A stretch of DNA of 64,000 nucleotides from Vibrio sp. HB236076 (GTDB lineage: Bacteria > Pseudomonadota > Gammaproteobacteria > Enterobacterales > Vibrionaceae), in contig NZ_CP162601.1 in the NCBI RefSeq assembly GCF_040957575.1, positions 62,001 through 126,000 of the forward strand, read 5' to 3'. Below the pieces are notes generated by a model. That model made no database searches. It was not told the DNA's origin and was given only the letters and a program-made list of their open reading frames with translations. How positions within the stretch are numbered: position 1 is the first letter of the stretch; each line of letters begins with the position of its first letter. Below are positions 9,432 to 18,383 of the stretch, piece after piece. A program made the translations under genes and the position numbers.

Positions 9432-10619
9432 ATGACTGAGCAATTTGATGTTGTCGTGATCGGTGCAGGCGCCGCGGGATTGATGTGTGCAGCCCAAGCG
9501 GGCTATCGCGGCAAGCGAGTGTTGGTGCTCGATATGGGCAAAAAGGCCGGCCGAAAAATTTTGATTAGCGGTGGAGGTCGTTGCAACTTTACCAATGAAA
9601 ATGCGGCAGCGAATAACTACCTCAGTCACAATCCCCATTTTGTGAAGTCTTGTCTGAGTCGTTATACCCAGCGCGATTTTATTGATTTAGTCGATCGCCA
9701 CGGTTTGGCTTATCACCACAAGACACTCGGTCAATTGTTTTGTGATAACAGCGCCCAGGACTTAGTGGATATTTTGCTGACCGAATGCGAATGGGCAGGT
9801 GTGACGATTCAACTTCGCTCTGCGGTTCAAGGCATAGAGAAAATTGCTGACGGCTACCTTGTTGACAGCGAAAGCGGTCGTTATGTATGCCGCTCTGTCG
9901 TTGTTGCGAGCGGCGGTTTGACCATGCCTAAGCTGGGGGCTTCGCCGATCGGTTATAAAATTGCGCAGCAGTTTGGTTTAGCGGTGTTACCCACGTGTGC
10001 GGCTTTAGTGCCATTTACCCTGCATCAACACGACAAAGACAGGTTCGAGGGGTTGTCGGGGATCAGCATCGATTGTTTGGTCAGTGCTGAAGACGGCACA
10101 GCTTTTCGCGAAAATATCTTGTTTACCCATCGCGGTCTGTCTGGACCGGCGATTTTGCAGATCAGCTCTTTTTGGCGATCGGGCCAAGCGGTCACCATCA
10201 ATTTGCTTCCCGATCTGGATCTCAAGTCGCAATTGCTCAGCTGGCGTGAAACTCAAGGCCAAAAGTCGTTGAAAAATAGCTTGGCGACGGTGTTACCCAA
10301 GCGTTTTGTTGATATGTTGCACGAGACACAAGCGATCCCCGATGCCAATGTGAACCAATTGACCCACAGTCAAATCGATGCCTTGCATCAGTATGTTCAC
10401 CATTGGCAGATCAAACCCAATGGCACCGAAGGTTACCGCACCGCAGAAGTGACCCTAGGCGGGGTGGATACCGACGAGTTGAGCTCAAAGACGTTTGAAG
10501 CCAAAAAGGCACCGGGGTTGTATTTTATTGGCGAAGTCGTTGATGTCACTGGCTGGCTCGGTGGGTATAACTTCCAATTTTGTTGGAGCAGTGGTTTCGC
10601 CGCCGGCCAGTTTGTTTAA
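9432..10619 (+). CDS. yhiN: YhiN-family flavoprotein (HI0933-like FAD-dependent protein)
   Basis: Predicted FAD-binding protein of 395 residues with unknown substrate. The Rossmann motif VVVIGAGAAGLMCAAQAG is at about residues 7-24. It is followed by the family signature GKKAGRKILISGGGRCNFTN (about 37-56) and the C-terminal FAD motif GLYFIGEVVDVTGWLGGYN. These mark the HI0933/YhiN group. The ATG at 9432 begins MTEQFDVVVIGAG. In enterobacteria yhiN is also a neighbour of uspA and uspB. The stop codon shares bases with that of the convergent gene at 10616. Confidence 0.9.
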   Translation: MTEQFDVVVIGAGAAGLMCAAQAGYRGKRVLVLDMGKKAGRKILISGGGRCNFTNENAAANNYLSHNPHFVKSCLSRYTQRDFIDLVDRHGLAYHHKTLGQLFCDNSAQDLVDILLTECEWAGVTIQLRSAVQGIEKIADGYLVDSESGRYVCRSVVVASGGLTMPKLGASPIGYKIAQQFGLAVLPTCAALVPFTLHQHDKDRFEGLSGISIDCLVSAEDGTAFRENILFTHRGLSGPAILQISSFWRSGQAVTINLLPDLDLKSQLLSWRETQGQKSLKNSLATVLPKRFVDMLHETQAIPDANVNQLTHSQIDALHQYVHHWQIKPNGTEGYRTAEVTLGGVDTDELSSKTFEAKKAPGLYFIGEVVDVTGWLGGYNFQFCWSSGFAAGQFV

Positions 10620-11278
10620 GGGGTCACGTTTAAGCGGCACAATAAGGTGTTGTCTTGCGTTAAGCTCGAGGACCAGATGAGTTTGGCAGCAGGAGACCAC
10701 TTGACCTCGTCATAGCCGCCTTTAGGTCTGACTTGCTCTTTGCTGTACTCGACGGCGGCCGGCCAGTGTTGGTCGTCAAAATGAGGCTGGGTCCAACCAT
10801 GGGGCTTGGCGATGGTCTCAAACTGACACGGCCCTTTACCTGCACTGGGCGACGATTCATTGGCGCAGCGCTCATCAAGCGGGGCGCGGTGGATGACCAA
10901 GCAACGCATGTGACGATCGCTCACCGCCACTACTTGACCGCGCTTTTGTTCCATGATCTGAGCAATAAATCCGCCATCGCCCATCTGCTGATGCCATGAG
11001 CCTATGTATTCGAGCCCGGTGTCATCTTGTTTAAAGTCTTTAAGCTCAAAAGCGATCACAAAATCGCCTTCGACTGAAAACTGGGCGTGTTCGCGATTAA
11101 ACGAACGCTCTGTAGTAATGGGCGTGGAATCTTCGACTAATTCTTCGCCATTAATATAAGCCTTCAGCCAGTTATCGGCCCAGAGATCAATGTGATAGCT
11201 GCTTGGTTTGGCCATTGCAGGGCTGCTCAATAGCGCAGTGATGCCCGCCCATGCCAATAACGAAAATCCTTGCTTCAT
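10616..11278 (-). CDS. Secreted protein of unknown function, possible jelly-roll fold
   Basis: Not recognised with certainty. A clear signal peptide (MKQGFSLLAWAGITALLSSPAMA, 23 residues, cleaved after AMA) directs it to the periplasm or beyond. The mature part of about 197 residues is rich in Trp and His and has three cysteines plus one near the end (RCLVIH, ERCANE, GPCQFE, LLCRLN), suitable for disulfides. Phrases such as DLWADNWLKAYINGE and FDDQHWPAAVEY recall galactose-binding jelly-roll domains, so binding to a sugar or surface is a guess. Its stop codon overlaps that of yhiN (shared TTAA). Confidence 0.75.
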   Translation of the reverse strand: MKQGFSLLAWAGITALLSSPAMAKPSSYHIDLWADNWLKAYINGEELVEDSTPITTERSFNREHAQFSVEGDFVIAFELKDFKQDDTGLEYIGSWHQQMGDGGFIAQIMEQKRGQVVAVSDRHMRCLVIHRAPLDERCANESSPSAGKGPCQFETIAKPHGWTQPHFDDQHWPAAVEYSKEQVRPKGGYDEVKWSPAAKLIWSSSLTQDNTLLCRLNVTP

Positions 11279-11404
11279 GACGACCCCCTGTCGTTTTTGT
11301 GTTGTATATGCTCATCGACAGCCCAGCCTTTTGGGGTGGCCGTCATAGTTCCAGAATAATCCGTTTGGCCTTGGCGTGTTGGGCTCGTCGCCCGTTTAGC
11401 TTGG

Positions 11405-12307
11405 CTAAAATTGCGCCTTTAACCAATGACTAAAGGCACTGACCGCTTTAGGTACCTGTGCTAAGTATGGACGAACAATATAAATTTGCTCGGCAAACTG
11501 ATCGAGAATTTGCCAGTGCGGCAATACTTCGACCAATTGACCTTCTTCCAGCGCCTGTTGGACACTAAAATCGGGTAACAGCGCCACGCCTAATCCTTGA
11601 ATCGCGGCATCGCGAATTGCCTCGCTATTATTGGCGGTAAAAGGGCCATTAATGTCAGCACAATCGGCGTTTTCACCGTTGCCCTGATGGCGAAAACGCC
11701 AATGGGGAGCTTGGTCGCCTCTGGGGTAATAAATACATTGATGTTCGGCCAGATCGCTTGGGTGCTGAGGCTGCTGGTGTGTGGTGAGATACTGTGGGGA
11801 AGCGACCAGTAGCGTTCTGGTGCGGCACAGCTCAATGGCGACATGAGTTTCTGGTACGTGATTACTGTGACGAATGGCCAGATCGTAACCTTGATTGGTC
11901 AATGAAACCAAGCTATCGGCGATCTCAAGTTGAATGCGCACTTGTGGGTATATCTTGAGAAACGCGCTCATTTTGGGTACTAAGTGTTGACGCGAAAAGG
12001 CGACGGGAGCTGTGACTTTGACTAAGCCGCGAATCGGGCCGTGAGCGTCTTTGGCAGCGGTAAAGCTTTGTTCGATTTGTTGATAGGGTTTTTTGAGGTT
12101 TTCGACCAACTCTTTACCGGCTTGAGTTAAGCGTACTTTGCGAGTGCTGCGCTGAACCAATGCCATACCTGCATCTTGTTCGAGTTGTTTTATCTTGAGG
12201 CTCATAGAGGCCTTGCTGATGTTTAAGCGCTCAGCGGCCTTGGTAAAGCTTTGTTGTTCATCGAGGACAACCAGCCAGTATAGATGGGTCAATAAAGATG
12301 ACGACAT
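11405..12307 (-). CDS. LysR-family transcriptional regulator
   Basis: LysR-type regulator of 300 residues. It has an N-terminal winged helix (FTKAAERLNISKASMSLKIK, about residues 20-39) and a C-terminal periplasmic-binding-like effector domain of the CrgA/DsdC-like type (RGLVKVTAPVAFSRQHLVPK onward). The ATG at 12307 has a textbook AAGGAGGGATT in front of it, so the 13 extra upstream codons are not used. It is divergent from the tautomerase gene at 12422, and a perfect palindrome between them (12326-12347) is a likely operator. The tautomerase is therefore the most likely target. The ligand is unknown. Confidence 0.9.
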   Translation of the reverse strand: MSSSLLTHLYWLVVLDEQQSFTKAAERLNISKASMSLKIKQLEQDAGMALVQRSTRKVRLTQAGKELVENLKKPYQQIEQSFTAAKDAHGPIRGLVKVTAPVAFSRQHLVPKMSAFLKIYPQVRIQLEIADSLVSLTNQGYDLAIRHSNHVPETHVAIELCRTRTLLVASPQYLTTHQQPQHPSDLAEHQCIYYPRGDQAPHWRFRHQGNGENADCADINGPFTANNSEAIRDAAIQGLGVALLPDFSVQQALEEGQLVEVLPHWQILDQFAEQIYIVRPYLAQVPKAVSAFSHWLKAQF

Positions 12308-12325
12308 AATCCCTCCTTGGTGTCG

Positions 12326-12347
12326 ATTGTTTAATATAGTAAACAAT
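12326..12347. promoter_or_regulatory. Palindromic operator candidate between the LysR gene and the tautomerase
   Basis: ATTGTTTA, six bases, TAAACAAT forms a perfect 8-base inverted repeat. It contains a T-N11-A-like arrangement typical of LysR-family sites. It is 19 bases from the regulator start and about 75 from the tautomerase start. Confidence 0.6.
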
Positions 12348-12421
12348 GTGTTTAGGAAAAAGGATTTTTCGCGGCGATTTTTTTCGGCACAATGAAATCA
12401 AATTAACGCCAAGGAGTGCTT

Positions 12422-12811
12422 ATGCCATTATTACAATTTGACCTGATCGAAGGACGCAGTGAATCAGACATTAAAGCGATTTTAGATGTTGCCCATCAAG
12501 TGGTACTGGATGTTTTTAAAGTCCCCGAGCGCGATCGCTATCAAATCGTGACCGAAAACAAAGCTCGCAACATGATTTTTGAAGATACCGGGCTGGGTTT
12601 TTCGCGCTCAGAAAAATTTATTATGTTGCGCGTATTCACCAGTCCGCGTCCCGAAGAGCAAAAATTTGAGTTTATGCGCGTGTTAGCCGAGCGTCTCGAA
12701 GCCGAGTGTGGCATTGAAGGCAATGACCTGATGATTGGCTTCTTTTCCAACACGCGTAATGACTGGAGCTTTGGCTTTGGCGAGGCTCAGTATCACACGG
12801 GTAAATTATAA
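12422..12811 (+). CDS. Tautomerase-superfamily protein
   Basis: Protein of 129 residues. The ATG at 12422, preceded by AAGGAG, gives MPLLQFDLIEGRSESDIKAI, so after removal of Met the N-terminus is Pro-1, the catalytic base of this superfamily. The length and the two beta-alpha-beta halves (repeat at about residue 64, MLRVFTSPRPEEQKFEF) suggest the malonate-semialdehyde-decarboxylase-like or fused 4-oxalocrotonate-tautomerase group. The substrate is unknown. It is expressed divergently from a LysR regulator, the common layout for an inducible small-molecule enzyme. A strong terminator follows. Confidence 0.88.
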   Translation: MPLLQFDLIEGRSESDIKAILDVAHQVVLDVFKVPERDRYQIVTENKARNMIFEDTGLGFSRSEKFIMLRVFTSPRPEEQKFEFMRVLAERLEAECGIEGNDLMIGFFSNTRNDWSFGFGEAQYHTGKL

Positions 12812-12836
12812 CTGAGCGGCACAGATAATGAATATA

Positions 12837-12874
12837 AAAACGCCAAGCCTTTTTTCGAGGTTTGGCGTTTTTTT
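12837..12874 (+). terminator. Terminator after the tautomerase gene
   Basis: Stem AACGCCAAGCC / GGTTTGGCGTT (one G-T pair) followed by seven T. It lies between two convergent genes. Confidence 0.85.
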
Positions 12875-12915
12875 GTGGTGTACTGATCTCCGTAACGGGT
12901 CGATAAACGACGAGA

Positions 12916-13641
12916 TTAGCGCTGCAAAAACTGACGAATGATCGTCATGAACTCCGCAGAATCGACACGCTGGGTGAGACTGTGTTTGGCGTTGCGATAG
13001 ACCGCTTTATTTAAATGCGGCTTTTTGAGTTCGAGAACCTGCGCCATAAAATCGAGTGAAAATTCAGGGTGCCCTTGAATCGTCAATACGTGCTGATCTT
13101 TGCGCAAAAAATAATACGGGCAGAAATCACTGGCGGCAAGTACCTCAAACCCTTGGGGAATTTCAGTGACTTGATCTTGATGACAACTGAGTATATTGAG
13201 GGTGTTATTGTCGTTAACTCCCTGTGCTGGCAAGGCGTTTGAAGCCGTGGCTTGGGCGCTGGCCAGATAACGGTTTTGACTGACACCCAATCCCCAGCCG
13301 TGTTGACTGCGCTCGACGTGCCCGCCCAATGCTCGGCAAATGATTTGATGGCCGAAACACAAGCCGACTAACGGGACCTTAGCTTGTTCACAGTCGACAA
13401 TCCACGCCATTAAGGCATGAATCCAAGCTTGATCGCCGAAGGCATCTTGGACACTGCCAGTGATAATGTAGCCTTGGCAAGTGTGCAGAGTGGGCGGCAA
13501 TTGTTGGTTAATGGCTTGATAGCATTCAAATTCAAACTGGCCCGCCGGGGCGAGTGTTGATTCAATCATGTCGGCGTACTCGCCAAAATCGCGAGCTAAT
13601 TCAGGCTCGACCCAGCCGGTAATAATGATGCCTATTTTCAT
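12916..13641 (-). CDS. Class I glutamine amidotransferase-like protein
   Basis: Free-standing GATase1 domain of 241 residues. It has the nucleophile elbow VGLCFGHQII (Cys about residue 94) and the catalytic histidine in IQGHPEFSLDF (about 185), so the triad looks intact. Such proteins resemble GMP synthase amidotransferase domains or gamma-glutamyl-compound hydrolases (PuuD/YfeJ types); the substrate cannot be told from sequence. The ATG at 13641 follows AAGGAAGATAAAT, and MKIGIIITGWVEPEL is a natural beginning. It sits alone between the tautomerase and the iron-related AraC gene. Confidence 0.88.
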   Translation of the reverse strand: MKIGIIITGWVEPELARDFGEYADMIESTLAPAGQFEFECYQAINQQLPPTLHTCQGYIITGSVQDAFGDQAWIHALMAWIVDCEQAKVPLVGLCFGHQIICRALGGHVERSQHGWGLGVSQNRYLASAQATASNALPAQGVNDNNTLNILSCHQDQVTEIPQGFEVLAASDFCPYYFLRKDQHVLTIQGHPEFSLDFMAQVLELKKPHLNKAVYRNAKHSLTQRVDSAEFMTIIRQFLQR

Positions 13642-13756
13642 ATTTATCTTCCTTGATGTGCGCATTCACAGAGTGCTTATCGCGATAACCTTGCTTTGAT
13701 TGATATGTATCATATTCCTTATGCTGCAAGCTAGTGGTGAGCGAGGTGGTGGTGGA

Positions 13757-14761
13757 TTAATCTGATGAGTCCTTAGGTGATAAACAGGATTTAGGCGGGT
13801 AGCCGAAGGCCTTGTGGAACGCATGAGTAAAATTACTCGGATGTCGATACCCGGCGTTGTAAGCGGCTTGCGTGACGCTGACCAATCCCTGGCTCAACTG
13901 CTGATGCGCGAGCTCGAGTCTACGATGTTTGATGTAACTCAGTAAGCTGTAACCCATGGCAGCTTTGAATTGGCGCTGTAAGTTAGACCGGCTCATGGCC
14001 GCGACATTGGCGAGCTGCTCAACCGTAAAAGGGCCATCGAGGTGTTGCTCAATGTGGCTGAGTAAGCGAGAAAGCGTCACGTGAAACGGACGGGTTATTG
14101 GGTGAGGTTCTTGGTCGTTTTGCTGGGGCCTGTGCGCATGACAAGGGGCGGCGTTTTGTGCTTGCTCGATATCGACTTGGGAAAAGACGGCTCTGAGCAG
14201 TTGATAAATTGAGCATTCCAAATCAAGTTTGTCGGTGAAGTGCACTGGTGAGGGTTGTGCTAACAAGCGGTTTATAGCGTGTTCCAGATCTTGATTGACC
14301 TCAAAGGTGATGGCACTAAGGTGGCGTTCAAAAAACGCATTGTTGCTCACCGAGGGGCAGTAGCGGTTGAGTAACCAAGCCCTTGGCAGCATGATGTTCA
14401 GCTTGCAGGTATGACGGTGTTTTTTCAATACCCTTTGAAAACTGGCTGGCTTGGTTAAATTGACCATTAACCCTTGAGCACTAGGCTCGCTCTTTAAGTG
14501 AAAAGGAATGCCATCGTAGCTCACTTCCAACTCACCGTGGAGAACAAAGCTAATCAGCACCGAAGGCTCAACCGTGTTGTGTGCCACAACGCTGTAAGGC
14601 TCGAGAAACGTTCCACCGTGGAGGTCACAGCCGAGATCCCACTGATAATAGAGTCGTTCACGGTGACCCGCAGGTTGGCTCACACTGTGACCTTGGTTGG
14701 TTTCTAAGGCTTGAATCGCGGCGCGAGTATTGGCGGCGGAAGACGTTCCCTGTTGGCTCAT
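13757..14761 (-). CDS. AraC-family regulator, PchR-like, divergent from a TonB receptor
   Basis: Regulator of 334 residues with a C-terminal pair of helix-turn-helix motifs (about residues 235-330: FTVEQLANVAAMSRSNLQRQ and VTQAAYNAGYRHPSNFTHAF). The N-terminal part is a ligand-sensing domain like that of PchR, which responds to siderophores. It is divergent from the TonB-dependent receptor at 14904 with Fur-like boxes between them. The likely job is activation of that receptor when its iron compound is present. PPKSCLSPKDSSD at the end is unremarkable. The start at 14761 is an ATG (MSQQGTSSAAN). Confidence 0.9.
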   Translation of the reverse strand: MSQQGTSSAANTRAAIQALETNQGHSVSQPAGHRERLYYQWDLGCDLHGGTFLEPYSVVAHNTVEPSVLISFVLHGELEVSYDGIPFHLKSEPSAQGLMVNLTKPASFQRVLKKHRHTCKLNIMLPRAWLLNRYCPSVSNNAFFERHLSAITFEVNQDLEHAINRLLAQPSPVHFTDKLDLECSIYQLLRAVFSQVDIEQAQNAAPCHAHRPQQNDQEPHPITRPFHVTLSRLLSHIEQHLDGPFTVEQLANVAAMSRSNLQRQFKAAMGYSLLSYIKHRRLELAHQQLSQGLVSVTQAAYNAGYRHPSNFTHAFHKAFGYPPKSCLSPKDSSD

Positions 14762-14841
14762 TTATGGTCCTTTTGCATAATAATTTGCTTTTTTTGCACA
14801 AGCAAAGTGACTTTCCCTTCATACTAAACGCTCTTAATATA

Positions 14842-14872
14842 AATGAGAATGTTTATTATTAGCATAATCATC
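14842..14872. promoter_or_regulatory. Fur boxes between the AraC regulator and the TonB receptor
   Basis: AATGAGAATGTTTATTATT at 14842-14860 differs by one base from the Fur box at ryhB in this same window. It is followed by an overlapping ATAATCATC at 14864-14872. The position between two divergent iron-uptake genes supports Fur control. Confidence 0.75.
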
Positions 14873-14903
14873 ACGAATTTATATTAATGATTAGGGAAGA
14901 ACT

Positions 14904-16889
14904 ATGACAACGGCGAGACCCCTCGGCATCCATCGACTCACTCTGGCTATCGCGACAGCGTTAGCAAGCTCTGGCGCGCTGGCGGAACAAGTAGAAAATC
15001 AAGTGGTATGGGGCACTCAAGTCTCAAGCAACTCAGAGTACTTAGGCGATCAAGATTTTTCACTCAAACAAGCCGACCATATGTCGGATTTATTGCGCGA
15101 TCTGCCTGGTGTCGATGTGGGGGGGACGCATTCGCTCAACCAACGAATTAATATTCGCAGCCTCAACGAAACCGACTTGGATATTCGCCTTGATGGCGCC
15201 TCACAACACGCCAATATGTTCCACCACATTGGCAACCTGACATTAAACCCAGATATCTTAAAGTCTGCCAATGTATTGGTGGGGAACAACTCCGTCACTC
15301 AATCTGGATTGGGCGGCTCGGTGTATTTCGAAACCAAAGACGCGAAAGACTTACTGCGTTACGATGAAACCTATGGCGCTCGCGTGTACGGTGGTTATGC
15401 GACCAATGACAGCCAGCAAGGGTCATTTACCGTTTACGGCCTGCTTGGCGAGCAATTCGATGGCATGGTGTACGGTCATTTGGTCAGCCGCGATAACTTT
15501 AAAGATGGCGATGGCGATGAAACCTACGGTTCGGCAGGCGATGTTGGCAATGTGCTGATTAAACTGGGCTACGAGCCGTCTGCGGCGCACCGTTTAGAGC
15601 TCAGCTACGATATGTATCGCGACAGTGGTGATTATGCGCCGCGCCCAGACATGGCTGGCTCTGCCAATACGGGGTTAAGTGGCGACTCATTAATTCCAAC
15701 CGATTACGATCGCGATACATTGACCGGGTCTTACGAATTGCGCGGCGATCTGTTGAACGGCAAAGTGACGCTTTATAGCACCAAAACGGAAATTACCCGT
15801 GATGAAAGCGTCATGACCAGCTGGCCTTCGAGCCGTCAAAGCAAAAATAGCGCCAGCAACCAAAACTTAGGCGCGAATGCGACCATGAATTTGTTGCTGC
15901 CAGTGGCTGGGTATGGCAACCGCTTCACGTATGGCTTTGATGTGATTTCGCAAAATACCGATTCTTATTACGGTAGCACGAAATTTATGGATGAAAGCAC
16001 CTTGTCCAATGCGGTCTTTATTGAAGATCAGCTGCACCTGACCGAGGCTTTTTCTATTACAGCGGGCTTGCGTTACGAGACGTTTCAACGCGACGCTGAA
16101 ACCAGCGAAACCACCTTCGATGACGTGACCTGGGCACTGGGCGCGGATTGGGCAGTAACCGATGCGGTCACTGTTTTTGCCAATACGCGTAGTTTGTTTA
16201 AAGGCCCTGAATTACTCGAAACGTTTGTTGCTTATCAAGATGTGGCTTATCTCGACGAAGACATCAAAGCGGAAACCGGCCAAAACAGTGAAATTGGAGT
16301 GAAGTATCGACAAAGCTTCGACCAACACCGAGTCAGTGCCAATGTCACCGTGTTTAAAACCGATATCGACGATTACATTTACGACTCCTATGAGTCGGAT
16401 GGCAGCGTGCTGCTTTACAATGGCGGCGATGTCGAAATCAAAGGCTTTGAAGCCAGTGCGTCTTATGGCTATGGCGCCTGGTTCTCAACCCTCTCGTATG
16501 CGCACTCAGAATCCAATAACGTCACTACGGGCGATCCTTTGACCAACTTGTGGGGCGTGAGCGCCGATGTGGGAGACAGCATTTCCTTGAGCGTGGATTA
16601 CCAATTAGACGATTACGATACCTTGATCGGTTGGAGCTCTAGCTTTGTGTTCGAAGAAGACAATGTGCTAGAGGGGAATGATCCGAAAAAAGCCTATAAC
16701 GTACACAATTTGTACGCGCAGTGGACGCCGATGCAAGTCGATGGCTTGCAAGTCACCTTCGGCATCGACAACGTGTTTGATGAGCTGTACACCTCACACG
16801 CTTCGCGCAATGGCAATGCACGTGGTTATACCCTGGACGATTACGATCCTGGTCGCAACGTCAAGTTGTCCGCCTCTTACCAGTTTTAA
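14904..16889 (+). CDS. TonB-dependent outer-membrane receptor (siderophore or haem type)
   Basis: Outer-membrane receptor of 661 residues for an iron compound. It has a signal peptide (cleaved after ALA, about residue 27) and a plug domain with the usual LLRDLPGVDVGG and RINIRSLNETDLDIRLDG (about 62-98). A 22-strand-type barrel follows and ends in an aromatic residue (KLSASYQF). RSLFKGPELLETFV and the C-terminal NVFDELYTSHASRNGNARGY resemble the haem/haemoglobin receptor branch, but the FRAP motif is not exact. I leave the ligand open. Fur boxes and a divergent AraC regulator point to iron-repressed, inducer-activated expression. A good terminator follows. Confidence 0.92.
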   Translation: MTTARPLGIHRLTLAIATALASSGALAEQVENQVVWGTQVSSNSEYLGDQDFSLKQADHMSDLLRDLPGVDVGGTHSLNQRINIRSLNETDLDIRLDGASQHANMFHHIGNLTLNPDILKSANVLVGNNSVTQSGLGGSVYFETKDAKDLLRYDETYGARVYGGYATNDSQQGSFTVYGLLGEQFDGMVYGHLVSRDNFKDGDGDETYGSAGDVGNVLIKLGYEPSAAHRLELSYDMYRDSGDYAPRPDMAGSANTGLSGDSLIPTDYDRDTLTGSYELRGDLLNGKVTLYSTKTEITRDESVMTSWPSSRQSKNSASNQNLGANATMNLLLPVAGYGNRFTYGFDVISQNTDSYYGSTKFMDESTLSNAVFIEDQLHLTEAFSITAGLRYETFQRDAETSETTFDDVTWALGADWAVTDAVTVFANTRSLFKGPELLETFVAYQDVAYLDEDIKAETGQNSEIGVKYRQSFDQHRVSANVTVFKTDIDDYIYDSYESDGSVLLYNGGDVEIKGFEASASYGYGAWFSTLSYAHSESNNVTTGDPLTNLWGVSADVGDSISLSVDYQLDDYDTLIGWSSSFVFEEDNVLEGNDPKKAYNVHNLYAQWTPMQVDGLQVTFGIDNVFDELYTSHASRNGNARGYTLDDYDPGRNVKLSASYQF

Positions 16890-16900
16890 TCTGGCTTAAT

Positions 16901-16928
16901 AAAAACCTGCTGCGGCAGGTTTTTTTAT
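16901..16928 (+). terminator. Terminator of the TonB-dependent receptor gene
   Basis: Stem AAAACCTGC / GCAGGTTTT with a TGCG loop and a T run, 12 bases past the stop codon. Confidence 0.88.
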
Positions 16929-16951
16929 TCAGGAGGACCAGGGATTACCGC

Positions 16952-18190
16952 TCAGGGATGAGAAAAAAGCTCATCGAGCCAAAGCGACGCTTCGATATCG
17001 CATTCGATAATTTGCTGTTCAGTGAGGTTGAGGTGGTGGGCCAGCTGGGCGGCCTGTGACCAAAAGTTATGCTCTCTGGCTTCGATAAGACGGAGCAACA
17101 ACCCCAAACGTCCACGCTTTTCGATCAGGGCTCGTGACACCTCCTCATCAATCTGCAGCGGTTTGAGGATAGTGCTCATCTCGTTGTCGAGAATGGCATC
17201 CATCAGTGATAATAAACCACACAGATACCCCATTTGCGCTTCGTCACTGTCTTTTGATAGCAAACACTGAAACAGCTTGGCGCGATATAATGAATACTTG
17301 AGTAAGACCGGCGGCTTGTGTTCGCCAAGCGATGCGATGGCAGTGTAAGAGGAAAACTTGCGCAAACGTTCGGCGCCTAAGTAAATGATCGCTTGGCGAA
17401 ATGAGCGAATCTTACTGCTGACTGCGGCACTGGAATTGACAAAGTTAAGCAATTTGAACGACAAAGTCGCATCTGAGCTGATGATAGATTCGATCAAATC
17501 AATGTCGAGATCGCACTGAGCAACGGCTTGGCATAAGCGTAAGCTGCTGTTAACACTGTGGATAACCTTGCGATGCTTAATCATTTCCGGCTTTTGAAAA
17601 TAGTAACCTTGAAACAGTTCAAACCCCATCCGCAGGCATTGTTCAAACTCGTCGTGGTTTTCGACTTTCTCCGCTAAAAAAACGATATTGTAGTGAGAGA
17701 GCGCACTAATCACTTCTTGGCATTGAGCCAGGCTTAGGGCTCGGATATCGAGTTTGATGTAATCGACCAGTTGATAAAACTCTTGCCACAGCGGGTCAGG
17801 AATAAAGTCATCGAGGGCAATTTTGAGCCCTGAGGCCTTAAGCTCACGGACAATATCGAGCAGTTCAGCGTTGGGGTGGCAAGTTTCGACAATCTCAATC
17901 ACGTATTGATTGGGCGGAAAATCGAGAGGCATGCGTTTTTTGAGCGTTTCTATGTCAAAATTGACGAAACCGAGATGGCTATCCAAAATGCGCCCTTGCC
18001 CGAGTAACAGTTGCTCCACATAGAGGTTTTGAGTGGCTACATCGGGGGCGACATTGGGAAAGACATTGTCTTCACCGTTGCGGTATAAAAGCTCAAAAGC
18101 GACCAGCTGGTGAGATTTGTTGACGATAGGTTGCCGTGCGGCGTAACTAAACGCGGCTTGATTGGTGTTATCCAATTTGATTAATGACAC
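16952..18190 (-). CDS. EAL-HDOD protein (YuxH family), degenerate EAL motif
   Basis: Signalling protein of 412 residues with an N-terminal EAL domain (about 1-205) and a C-terminal HDOD domain (about 205-400). The signature motif reads ELLYR rather than EALLR. Other catalytic positions appear kept: VNFDIETL, VIEIVET, ALDDFIP in place of DDFG, IKLDI and LAEKVEN. It may bind c-di-GMP without much hydrolysis, as proposed for several Vibrio EAL-HDOD proteins that affect motility or biofilm. It has no membrane helix. It stands alone in reverse orientation after the receptor. Confidence 0.9.
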   Translation of the reverse strand: MSLIKLDNTNQAAFSYAARQPIVNKSHQLVAFELLYRNGEDNVFPNVAPDVATQNLYVEQLLLGQGRILDSHLGFVNFDIETLKKRMPLDFPPNQYVIEIVETCHPNAELLDIVRELKASGLKIALDDFIPDPLWQEFYQLVDYIKLDIRALSLAQCQEVISALSHYNIVFLAEKVENHDEFEQCLRMGFELFQGYYFQKPEMIKHRKVIHSVNSSLRLCQAVAQCDLDIDLIESIISSDATLSFKLLNFVNSSAAVSSKIRSFRQAIIYLGAERLRKFSSYTAIASLGEHKPPVLLKYSLYRAKLFQCLLSKDSDEAQMGYLCGLLSLMDAILDNEMSTILKPLQIDEEVSRALIEKRGRLGLLLRLIEAREHNFWSQAAQLAHHLNLTEQQIIECDIEASLWLDELFSHP

Positions 18191-18383
18191 GTTTCCCTCA
18201 TAGCAAAGCTAACATTTGATGCTTCCCTCAGAGAACGCACAGGCCAAGTAGGGCGCAAAAAGGACATGTGAGGGACGAGTGTATTCTTGTGTTACAGTAA
18301 TATCAGACTTTGCACCAATGCGCAGTGACATTGAACAAAAAACCAAAAAGTAGGCCACACGGATGGCGGCACATTGGGATGGC

